Part shown: piece after piece, positions 48,701 to 55,026 of the stretch
Layout of the letters: each line of letters begins with the position of its first letter
Position numbering within the stretch: the first letter of the stretch is position 1
Assembly (NCBI GenBank): GCA_032718475.1
Contig: JAUCBJ010001197.1
Span: 1 to 64,000 of the forward strand
Direction of reading: 5' to 3'
Length of the DNA: 64,000 nucleotides
Origin: Nemertoderma westbladi
Lineage: Eukaryota; Xenacoelomorpha; Nemertodermatida; Nemertodermatidae
The notes under the pieces: model-generated
The model's database searches: none
Told to the model about the DNA's origin: nothing
What the model saw: the letters and a program-made list of their open reading frames with translations, nothing else
Position numbers and translations under genes: made by a program

Positions 48701-51172
48701 CGAATTGTATATGTTTGGGCCTTCTAACAGGTAGTCGTTTAAGCATTTTCCGTCGGTCTTTGCCGATGCGTCGACTACCATCCGTAGTTTACCTTTCTTT
48801 GGATCTAAAGCCACGTGTAGTGGCAGGTAATATGTCCTATCCGTGTTCGGCTCGTCGACCAGTAACTCCACGGCCCATCCTTTCTCGACGTACTTCTTAA
48901 TCGTTCTGTGGATGTACTCATTCTTCTCTGGGCTCCGTTTTAGTGTTTGTTTCAGCTTGCGGAGTCTCGTGAGTACCATCCCCCTATTGTCGGGCAGCGG
49001 TATCTTCGGTAGTTTCCATACCATTCCTATAGTATACCGCCCCTCATTGCATGTCATCGATTCCTCCACGCTTTGTAAAGCCTGCTTGTCTTCTACTGAG
49101 GTCCCGACCCCGGTTTCTTTCAGTCCCTCGAAATCCTGTCTGAGCAGTCTTTTAAGCTGCTCCTCTGCTCCCTCGTCACCCATTTCCTGCATTGTTCCCG
49201 TGAACATGCATCCTGATGTCTCCAACATCCTAAATGGTATCTTGCTCTTAATTGGACCACTCAGCGTCCACCCGAATGGTGTTAATATGGCCACCGGGTC
49301 ACTCTGCTTGTCTTCGCCGAAGACCGTTTGCATTCTTTCGTGGGCCGTTGGGCAGTCCATACCTACTATGATGGACACCTTCCTAACGTCCACGTCTGGG
49401 ATTAAGAAGTCAATGTCGTCCAGGAATTTATACTGCTCGACCTCGATGTTGGTTGGCCGCCTGGCATTGATATTAATTGACTCTATCACTTGGATGGGGT
49501 CGATGGTTGCCCCATAGTCGCATCCTGGTGCCACTGCTGCAATTGCGCACCGCCCTTTTCTCATCTCCAGGATCTCATCTTTGCTAGAGATGGTTGTTAC
49601 CGCCATTCTGCTTGGCCTCGTTCTCAATCCTATCTCTTCGGCCACCCATTCCTCAACTAGTGTGAAGGCAGCTCCACTATCAACCAGCATTAGTGTTGTT
49701 ACTGATCGGTTGCCTTCCCCAATCACTCGCACGGGTACTACTCCAAGTAACACCGTTCCTCTCTTCTTCGCCCCTACCGTGCTCGTCGCCATCGTTTGGC
49801 CTCTCCTTTGACCAAACTTGACCGGCTTCTCCTTGCATTCCCTTGCTCTATGTCCACTCATTACACATCGCGAGCAGATTTTGTTGCTGAACGCATAATC
49901 TATCTGATCTTGCCTAGGTAGCGCCTGCCAGTACCTGCAGTTCATGGTTTGATGAAGCGCATTTGCGTGTAGCTGGCATTTGCTCTTTGGGTCGTAGCCC
50001 TCTTTATACAGCGCATTGCGTATCGCAGTTGCGTTCGTACCAAAGTCCCTACTATTCTTATTGTTTGGATTCGGCCTAGTGGACATACTGGGGTTATGTT
50101 TATTCATGTTGTTATTGTTTCCCTGTCCGTTCCATGGTGTTGTCTTATCCTCGGCTAGCTGTTGACTTGCAGTCCCCTGCGTCGCTGCGTATGGCAATGA
50201 TTGCCTGAGTCTCGGTAATGCGTTTGATGTATTGTGCTCTGGTTTCGGTCTATGGTAGTCTGTCTTCGGTCCCTTTCCCAGGCTATCTTCACTATAGACT
50301 GGGTCAGTTATTAGTTCAGCCTCGTAGTTTAAGAAGTTTGACATTTCTTCTAAACCCGGTTCCGCACCCTTCTTATCTCGAGTGGAGAAGGCGATTTTCC
50401 TCCACTTGTTGCGCAGCCAGTTTGGTAGTGCCTGCGCCATCGTGGTGATGTTGTTGGACGCGTTGAGCTCGTATGGCGCGTCTAGCGTCTTCAGCACGAT
50501 CAGCGCCTTTTCTACTTTGTTAGCGAACGTTTTAATGCTAACGGGATTATCCTGTAGGCCACCCGATGTTATGCCTCTCAGCGTTTGCCTGATGATCTTG
50601 GCCAGGTGCCCGTATTCCCTATCCAGTGCCCGCCATGCTGTTGTGAAGCCGCCCTCTATTCCTTGATATTGCCTCACGATATCGTATGCTGGGCCTCCCG
50701 TGTATACTTGCAGATACTTTAGGCACTCCGCCTGCATCAAGTTTTTTGTTAGTATTTCGTTACTATACATGCGCCGAAACTGTAGATATTCTTCCGGCCT
50801 GCTCCCATCGAATTTGAATGGTTCCACGGGTGGTAGCTCGATCCTCGTTTTCAACGCATCGATCAACGTGGCCATCCCCATCGCCTGTGCTTCCAATGGG
50901 TTCGACGGATGTTGTGTAGTTTCTCCTGTCTGGCACGGTTCGTCCGTCCTATTTCTTGACTTTCTCTGACTTGGGTATGTCATCGGGGGTAGCGGCCCCC
51001 TCCATATATCTGTATCACACGACCTGTTCTCATCCAAGGGTCTCGTTGTTCTTGCTCCTATCGGGGTATATTGTTGATATTGTGATGGGGGAATGTCACC
51101 CTGTCCCCCCCCCCCCCCCCCGCCGGTATGTTTGGTACTGGGGTTGATGTTAATATGTTGGGGCCCATACAC
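45773..51172 (-). CDS. BEL/Pao Gag-Pol polyprotein (protease, RT, RNase H, integrase)
   Basis: An intact frame of 1,799 codons. In order: a Gly run from the G tract (17-23); a DUF1759-type Gag region at about 95-300; a CCHC knuckle (C433, C436, H441, C446); an aspartic protease with DSGA (D498); reverse transcriptase with CDIEGMF (D842) and box YVDD at 921-924; RNase H with FSDAS (D1109), LELTAAR (E1151) and WTDS (D1180); integrase zinc-binding residues H1431/H1436 and C1466/C1469, core D1502, D1565 and E1615; and a DUF5641-type tail at about 1700-1799. All catalytic residues I can check are present. The listed start is a GTG directly after an in-frame TAG (51175-51173). There is no upstream ATG, so translation must start at an internal ATG (codon 64) or arrive from the upstream segment by a change of frame at the G17 tract (51105-51121). 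Confidence 0.95.
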   Translation of the reverse strand: MYGPQHININPSTKHTGGGGGGGQGDIPPSQYQQYTPIGARTTRPLDENRSCDTDIWRGPLPPMTYPSQRKSRNRTDEPCQTGETTQHPSNPLEAQAMGMATLIDALKTRIELPPVEPFKFDGSRPEEYLQFRRMYSNEILTKNLMQAECLKYLQVYTGGPAYDIVRQYQGIEGGFTTAWRALDREYGHLAKIIRQTLRGITSGGLQDNPVSIKTFANKVEKALIVLKTLDAPYELNASNNITTMAQALPNWLRNKWRKIAFSTRDKKGAEPGLEEMSNFLNYEAELITDPVYSEDSLGKGPKTDYHRPKPEHNTSNALPRLRQSLPYAATQGTASQQLAEDKTTPWNGQGNNNNMNKHNPSMSTRPNPNNKNSRDFGTNATAIRNALYKEGYDPKSKCQLHANALHQTMNCRYWQALPRQDQIDYAFSNKICSRCVMSGHRARECKEKPVKFGQRRGQTMATSTVGAKKRGTVLLGVVPVRVIGEGNRSVTTLMLVDSGAAFTLVEEWVAEEIGLRTRPSRMAVTTISSKDEILEMRKGRCAIAAVAPGCDYGATIDPIQVIESININARRPTNIEVEQYKFLDDIDFLIPDVDVRKVSIIVGMDCPTAHERMQTVFGEDKQSDPVAILTPFGWTLSGPIKSKIPFRMLETSGCMFTGTMQEMGDEGAEEQLKRLLRQDFEGLKETGVGTSVEDKQALQSVEESMTCNEGRYTIGMVWKLPKIPLPDNRGMVLTRLRKLKQTLKRSPEKNEYIHRTIKKYVEKGWAVELLVDEPNTDRTYYLPLHVALDPKKGKLRMVVDASAKTDGKCLNDYLLEGPNIYNSGIEVLLRFRNGKHAFTCDIEGMFNQVRVTEEDSDSQRFLWYNGEEEPSIIPAYKMVVQNMGAKSSSFTTTMAVRDTVKGKEDRYSSRAVDMIRRGFYVDDGMESGNTVKEILDTGREVRDILKGSGFNLTKFQSSSEEFIKAIEDKRPESTMDNPTTVKGQDMAIKRTESQQKALGIVWDRETDELKYQLSQEGADIHTKRGYVSYIARIYDPLGLASPLLVTGKQILKRVYKLKDEWDVEVPEKIKKQWSKWTGDLEEMGTYNMPRVYFPDGNMTNLDLHMFSDASLEAYGAALYLVQREGAHKPRLAFSKAKSTPPDSASVPKLELTAARLGVRATAYLVDTIPNIVETHYWTDSIVVLGWLHNERTRYPIFVANRVDEIRASTELERWHYCPTDENPADLLSRGVVRHTFLKKEVLWQHGPQFLSDEEAWPPMRKVDPGSEVVSEGEEGDSEGEEIYSQMVREIRDVQPGRELCDNPTDKLLSYSSSWYKTKKLVAYWRAFGNFLAGVGKDKKIRTTIDLEGAAKAVIRYEQRKNYGDEVERVGNQQHLRRDSELITLSPQLNDDGILVMNSRVGYNNSIVVPPKPIIIPTGSPIVHQIIWDSHKSILHGGTNRTLTEIRRTYWVKQLRKKVKAVVGQCQTCRRAKKERAIQEMAPLPASRVRQHDPPFTHCGVDMFGPIKIKVMRHTEKRYGIIFVCNNTRAVGIELAQDATASAFINALERFRDRKGGTIAVIYSDNGTNFVGAESEMAEALDILEGEEVRAAMRRRQVKWERRTPYAPHTLGCVERLVGSSKRLMTKLMNTHMVTEDVLRTVLAKCEGIINSRPLYPENDDPESLDVLTPSHFLMERPATIDMQGVDPDDIHSRQSWKVAKAISAEYWRRWVEEYLPTLHKRSKWRKPNRELREGDLVIVTDDTIINNQWRLARIVGTYSDEDGRVRSVEVRIGGKIGAKDRKTYRRAVGKCCLLEGAP

Positions 51173-51408
51173 CTATCCGCAATAATTCCCCCCTCCCCTG
51201 GGTATATGTTATGTCCCTGCATGCTGTAGTCATACTGCTGTACTGGTACCGGTATAGGCCTACCAGCTTCTGGCCTACCCGCCGGTATGTATTCCGCGAC
51301 TTCCGGGTTTAATCCCGTTGCCCGCACTATCCTATCCCCTACATTGCCTCTCTCAGTATGGCCTATGGTATGTGCAGTAAGGCCTACAGTATGTCCTACA
51401 GTCTGCAT
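51058..51408 (-). CDS. BEL/Pao gag-side segment overlapping the start of gag-pol
   Basis: This frame has an ATG at 51408 but is open upstream to the G7 tract at 51509-51515, where the peptide reads RRETFQRNTPIDREYG. It carries HTVG-type short repeats and runs into the G17 tract (51105-51121), ending with a stop 46 bases after it. It is in a different frame from gag-pol, which takes over at that G tract. I infer that it encodes part of a long N-terminal Gag extension. No known domain was recognised. Confidence 0.6.
   Translation of the reverse strand: MQTVGHTVGLTAHTIGHTERGNVGDRIVRATGLNPEVAEYIPAGRPEAGRPIPVPVQQYDYSMQGHNIYPGEGGIIADRCMGPNILTSTPVPNIPAGGGGGDRVTFPHHNINNIPR
51105..51121 (-). repeat. 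G17 tract at the gag-side/pol frame junction
   Basis: There are 17 consecutive G on the coding strand. The upstream gag-side frame closes soon after it, and the gag-pol frame is closed by TAG just before it. Confidence 0.9.
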
Positions 51409-51457
51409 GTGTCGCTCGGGATCGAAGTTTATTCTTCTCGAATAATCCTCCCCGCGG

Positions 51458-51811
51458 CTACCGTATTCTCGATCGATAGGTGTATTCCGTTGGAAAGTTT
51501 CTCTTCGACCCCCCCTCTCTACTGTTCTCGTCTTCGTACCGGTATATCGCGTACCCCTCCATCGGCGCGTAATGCGCCTCGCCGGGTCGCATCTCTCCGG
51601 GGCGACGGCAATCTCCCGGAGTCCGACCCCACTGATTCTCCGTTCTCATCTCAACTACCGACGGCTCGCTATCCGTCCTCGCTCTTCTATCGTTCGCGGC
51701 GATACCTCTACTACTGTCTTCTCTTCTTCTCCTTTCAGTGGAGTATTCCCGCTCGTGAGATCTCTCGTCGACCTCCCGGTTAAACCCCACTGTTCTTTTT
51801 CCCTCTTCTGA
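51458..51811 (-). CDS. BEL/Pao gag-side segment, Arg/Glu-rich
   Basis: This frame opens directly after an in-frame TGA at 51814-51812 and has no ATG near its start. It encodes a strongly charged stretch (NREVDERSHEREYSTERRRRE) and later MRTENQWGRTPGD. It ends at TAG (51460-51458), 50 bases after a G7 tract (51509-51515). At that tract the likely coding sense passes to the frame of the next segment. It is in the same frame as the preceding segment and as gag-pol. Confidence 0.5.
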   Translation of the reverse strand, partial: SEEGKRTVGFNREVDERSHEREYSTERRRREDSSRGIAANDRRARTDSEPSVVEMRTENQWGRTPGDCRRPGEMRPGEAHYAPMEGYAIYRYEDENSREGGSKRNFPTEYTYRSRIR

Positions 51812-52045
51812 TCAGGCTCGACGCTTCGTCCGCCCTCTTACGACGTCAACCTGTCTCTCTCTGCTCGGTCGCACGCCGCTGGGGATACTCGCAATCCCCC
51901 TATTACTTTCCGTCGCCGGTTGTTGCGGTTTACCAATTTCGGCCCGCGCATTATCCGCTGACGGCTGTGGGACACTCTCTGCCCCCCCCCCTTTCGCCGC
52001 TAACTCGCTGTTGTGGGGTTCTCGTAGCCCCCCCCACTCGCACAT
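51812..52045 (-). CDS. BEL/Pao gag-side segment, Pro/Gln/Ala-rich
   Basis: This frame has an ATG at 52045 and encodes 77 residues including ESVPQPSADNARAEIG. It crosses a G8 tract (52028-52035) and a G10 tract (51982-51991) and ends in TGA at 51814-51812. The segment upstream reaches the G8 tract in another frame and stops shortly after it. No domain was recognised. Confidence 0.5.
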   Translation of the reverse strand: MCEWGGLREPHNSELAAKGGGAESVPQPSADNARAEIGKPQQPATESNRGIASIPSGVRPSRERQVDVVRGRTKRRA

Positions 52046-52885
52046 CTAACTTCGCTACTCCTCACCCCTCTACTATATCCCTCTCCAGTCGACACATCAA
52101 CCCTACCGCGGTCGGGTCTATTCACCCCCGCCTCTCCCTCTGCTATTGCGTGGCCTACCAGGCCCTCTACTCCCTGCCTACCAACTATGTGGCCTACCAG
52201 GCCCTCGCTGGGTCTATTCAACCCAGCCACTCCCTGCCTACCAACTACCTGGCCTACCAGGCCCTCGCTGGGTCTACCTAACCCAGCTACTCCCTGCCTA
52301 CCAACTGTGTGGCCTACCAGGCCCTCGCTGGGTCTATTCAACCCAGCCACTCCCTGCCTACCAACTACGTGACCTACCAGGCCCTCGCTGGGTCTACCTA
52401 ACCCAGCTACTTCCGGCCCACCAACTGTACGACCTACCAGGTCCCCGTCTGTCTGGCTATACACGCCCGACGTGTTTACGTTAATAGCACTCATATTGGA
52501 AACGGAATTAATTTGTTCGTTCGAAATAAAATCATTTGAATTACTTTGCGCGACTACACTATCTGAATTATTTTGTAAATTCGGGCTCGGATCATTATTT
52601 AAATTATTTGGATTATTTTGTGTAATTGCGTTACTTAAATTATTTTGTAGGTTCGAATTTGGGTTATTATTTTGATTATTTGGATTATTTTGTATAGCTG
52701 CATTAATATTAGAATTATTTTCTACGTTAATATTAGGGTTGTTCTGATTTAAATTTAAATTACTATCACTAGGCAAAGTATTTCCTGCAATAAAGGTTTG
52801 ATTAGAATTATCCCATACGGTACTATTAATATTAACCACGTCTACTGTACCATTATCATTATTACCCCCCCCCCCCCCCCCCCCC
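52000..52885 (-). CDS. BEL/Pao gag-side segment: Asn-rich region and 20-residue repeats
   Basis: The frame is open through the G21 tract (52885-52865), and its coding sense starts there with GNNDNGTVDVVN. It continues with about 110 residues rich in Asn and Gln (for example AIQNNPNNQNNNPNSN), encoded by AT-rich DNA in an otherwise GC-rich element. Then follow four to five copies of a 20-residue repeat around VGRQGVAGLNRPSEGLVGH (60-bp DNA repeat at about 52150-52440). The frame ends at TAG 52002-52000, just past the G8 tract. The frame also extends upstream to 53049, but there it only shadows the coiled-coil ORF. Low-complexity Asn-rich segments are often disordered; a Gag assembly role is a guess. 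Confidence 0.6.
52150..52440. repeat. 60-bp coding repeat in the BEL/Pao gag-side region
   Basis: The plus strand shows a 60-bp period around GGCCTACCAGGCCCTCGCTG, with alternating TTCAACCCAG and CCTAACCCAG variants. Because 60 is a multiple of three the copies stay in frame and give the 20-residue repeat described for the overlapping segment. Confidence 0.9.
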
Positions 52886-54412
52886 GCCCGCACGGTCACA
52901 CCAGTTTTGGGTCTGTCGTGCGGTCCCCGCAAGTGGGGCATTAATAAATGTATCCACGGCCCCCGGCTCCTCAAAAATACTCGAGCCAGCCTCGCTCTCA
53001 GACGCCCCCATCTGCGCCAGTTCCACCTCACGCGTGTGTACAGCTTCATACTCTACGAGTTTGTCTCGCTGTTTCTCCAATTCTTTTCGCTCACGCTCCA
53101 CTTTTGCTATTTTATCCATAGCCTCCCGTTCGCTCTGCTCGGCCAATTCCATCTCTCTCCTAATCCCCTCCCTTCGCCTCACCTCAAGCTCTCTACGCTC
53201 ACTCTCCTCCCTCGCTTCACGCTCTCTGCGTTCACTTTCCTCCCTCGCCTCACGCTTCTCGCGTTCGCTTTTCTCTCTCGCCACACGCTCCTCTTGTTCC
53301 TTCAACTCTATTTCATCATACTCCCTAAGGCTCCTCACGGCCCTTTCGGCCCTCTCTCTTGTCTCTCTAATCGACGCCATTTCCCTCTCTAGCAGCACTC
53401 TCCCTTCCTCTAGCCGTCTACCTACTTCTCTATTACCTTGCACTGCTAGATTGAGACGGTACCTAGCGTCTATCTCTCTCACCCGTCTTTCTTTCGCGGA
53501 GGATGTAGCAGACTTCTCGGTTGTGAAGGATTCCCTCCGCCTTCTCGATCTACTAACTTTCCCCCTCCTCCCGGAACTCCCTCCGACCGACGAGAACGAA
53601 TCCGCGGGGTCAACCTCGGATTCGCCCTCCTCAGGTCTGTTCCAACCCACTAATTTTATACCCCGGGCATCGATTAAATATGGCCCTATGTACACTACAC
53701 TAGGTTGTATACCCCCATGCCGCCATGAGTCATACAGTTCCTCGGCAACCCTTCTCGCTCTCTCCTCGGCCAATTCTCTCTGCCCGAAACGCATTAGATA
53801 GTATAAATGTCTGTCCGACTTACCTAGTCCTGACTTCAGTTTTACCTCGTCTATCGTTTTCCCCTTTCTGGCCTCCTCTAGTAGTCTCCGGGTCGCGTTG
53901 TAGGCCCGTCGAAGTCGATCAGAGACCCCGACGTCCTCGTCGCCGACCTCTCCTCCATCTCTCCGGGTTCGACGTCGTACCGGCGGCCCCACCGTCGCCG
54001 TTCCGGTGGGCCGTCCGTCGCCCTCGGCCTGTGCCTGGCCGGCGACATCGGTATCGACATCTCCGACGTCTCTCCGGGTCCGGCGTCGTACCGTCGGCCC
54101 CACCGTCGCCGTCTCGGTGGGCCGTTCGTCGCTCTCGGCCTGTGGCTGGCCCGCGACATCGGCACGTCGACCCTCGTTCCGTGTCGACTCGTCTCTTTCT
54201 CCCTCGAGCTCGTTCTCTCTATCCTCCGACTCGACTCCCCTTCCTCTTGACTCGGCTTCTGACTCCAGACGGCCCCCCTCATCTTGAATCTCCGGTTCGC
54301 CCGTTACCGATGGCTCCGGCGTCGTGGGCCTGTATCGCCTGGTTGCGGCCTCGCGGATCGTTAGCTCTTCGTCCGGGGTCCGCGTCGGTGTTGTCTCACC
54401 CGACTGACTCAT
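52862..54412 (-). CDS. BEL/Pao 5' ORF: charged protein with long coiled coil
   Basis: ATG at 54412, 65 bases after the 5' LTR, opens about 516 codons. The N-terminal part is acidic and Ser/Glu-rich. A 38-residue unit around TATVGP and VRRRTRRD occurs twice (near residues 90-150). The middle has a less biased stretch with DRHLYYLMRFGQRELAEE and PSVVYIGPYLIDARGIKLVG. Residues about 310-470 are almost wholly Glu/Arg/Lys/Ala and should form a long coiled coil, including two copies of EAREESERRE. The ORF ends in the G21 tract with a TAA immediately after it. I recognise no enzyme domain. Position suggests an N-terminal Gag or Gag-like structural protein, much longer than usual for BEL/Pao. Confidence 0.75.
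   Translation of the reverse strand: MSQSGETTPTRTPDEELTIREAATRRYRPTTPEPSVTGEPEIQDEGGRLESEAESRGRGVESEDRENELEGERDESTRNEGRRADVAGQPQAESDERPTETATVGPTVRRRTRRDVGDVDTDVAGQAQAEGDGRPTGTATVGPPVRRRTRRDGGEVGDEDVGVSDRLRRAYNATRRLLEEARKGKTIDEVKLKSGLGKSDRHLYYLMRFGQRELAEERARRVAEELYDSWRHGGIQPSVVYIGPYLIDARGIKLVGWNRPEEGESEVDPADSFSSVGGSSGRRGKVSRSRRRRESFTTEKSATSSAKERRVREIDARYRLNLAVQGNREVGRRLEEGRVLLEREMASIRETRERAERAVRSLREYDEIELKEQEERVAREKSEREKREAREESERREREAREESERRELEVRRREGIRREMELAEQSEREAMDKIAKVERERKELEKQRDKLVEYEAVHTREVELAQMGASESEAGSSIFEEPGAVDTFINAPLAGTARQTQNWCDRAGGGGGGGG
52865..52885 (-). repeat. G21 tract at a reading-frame junction
   Basis: There are 21 consecutive C on the plus strand (G on the coding strand). 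The coiled-coil ORF stops immediately after it, while the Asn-rich segment is open through it in another frame. Confidence 0.9.
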
Positions 54413-54477
54413 CTCTCTTTATCTCTAGATTGGTCGCTGAGTTTAGTTAGCTAGGGCGGCAGCTCTGATTTAGTTAC

Positions 54478-55026
54478 TGTGACGGGATCCAGATGAGATC
54501 CCGGTTTATCCGTTTGTTAGTTCACTCGTCCCCGCCGTGTATGAAAGATAAAGGAGTTTGTGCTGTTCGTCGTATATAATATTTGGGTATACAGATATAG
54601 ATATAGGTATAGATATGAGATAATATGGTTGTTGTATACGGAAGGCGGGATACGGTAACTAAAGTCCCGGTCCTTCCCTAGCTAAACTATCTAACCTAAA
54701 CTAGCACCAATATTGCACTGAGATTACTGAACTGATATGATTACTGCCAAGTGGCTATATTGCACGGTTGGCCTTGTTACTCTACCTAATCGATGCCTTT
54801 CCCCCCTCTGATTGGTTGATACCCTTGTTGGCGCCCTTTGGAGTGTTCCCGTTCACTCCACCTGTTCTCTCTGGGTTAGGGGTTTGGCCCCTGACCCTCA
54901 TTGTGTGCTTCTCCTTCCCATTCTTATTGGGGTGGCACGAGTTGGTTGATTACCCAATCTCATGGCTCCCAATATTGCTTATCGGCTTAACTTTATGGGG
55001 TGTTAGCGGGATTGAATAAGCTAACA
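54478..55026 (-). repeat. 5' LTR of the BEL/Pao element (right copy)
   Basis: This is the promoter-bearing LTR with respect to the minus-strand ORFs. It ends at 54478 (minus-strand order) 65 bases ahead of the first ATG at 54412. I could not identify a convincing tRNA primer-binding site in the adjoining bases. The TATA-like stretch is near 54574-54581. A hydrophobic 83-codon frame on the opposite strand is shared by both LTR copies simply because they are near-identical. Confidence 0.95.

Larger units (their letters stand above)
40805..55026 (-). mobile_element. Full-length BEL/Pao LTR retrotransposon, 14.2 kb
   Basis: Two 549-bp direct LTRs (40805-41353 and 54478-55026), each with TG..CA ends, enclose a coding interior read on the minus strand. 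The 5-bp target duplication CCAAT (40800-40804 and 55027-55031) matches BEL/Pao practice, and removing the insert would leave an intact 43-bp unit. Order on the minus strand: 5' LTR, gag-side segments (54412 to 51058), gag-pol (51172 to 45773), a non-coding gap with a minisatellite, the post-pol exonuclease/zinc-knuckle ORF (44612 or 44453 to 42066), 3' UTR, polypurine tract, 3' LTR. At 14.2 kb it is well above the usual 5-10 kb of the group. It is antisense to the dynein gene. Confidence 0.95.

Noticed and set aside
45900-51147. Several plus-strand frames of 60-240 codons opposite gag-pol
   Set aside because: They are antisense shadows of a strongly supported 1,799-codon polyprotein.
52886-53049. 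Upstream part of the Asn-rich frame (53049 to the G21 tract) as coding sequence
   Set aside because: It overlaps the end of the coiled-coil ORF and reads as an Arg/Trp/Leu-rich shadow; protein-like sense begins only at the tract.
54413-54477. tRNA primer-binding site after the 5' LTR
   Set aside because: No stretch adjoining the LTR ends in the expected TGG-type complement to a tRNA 3' end that I could recognise.
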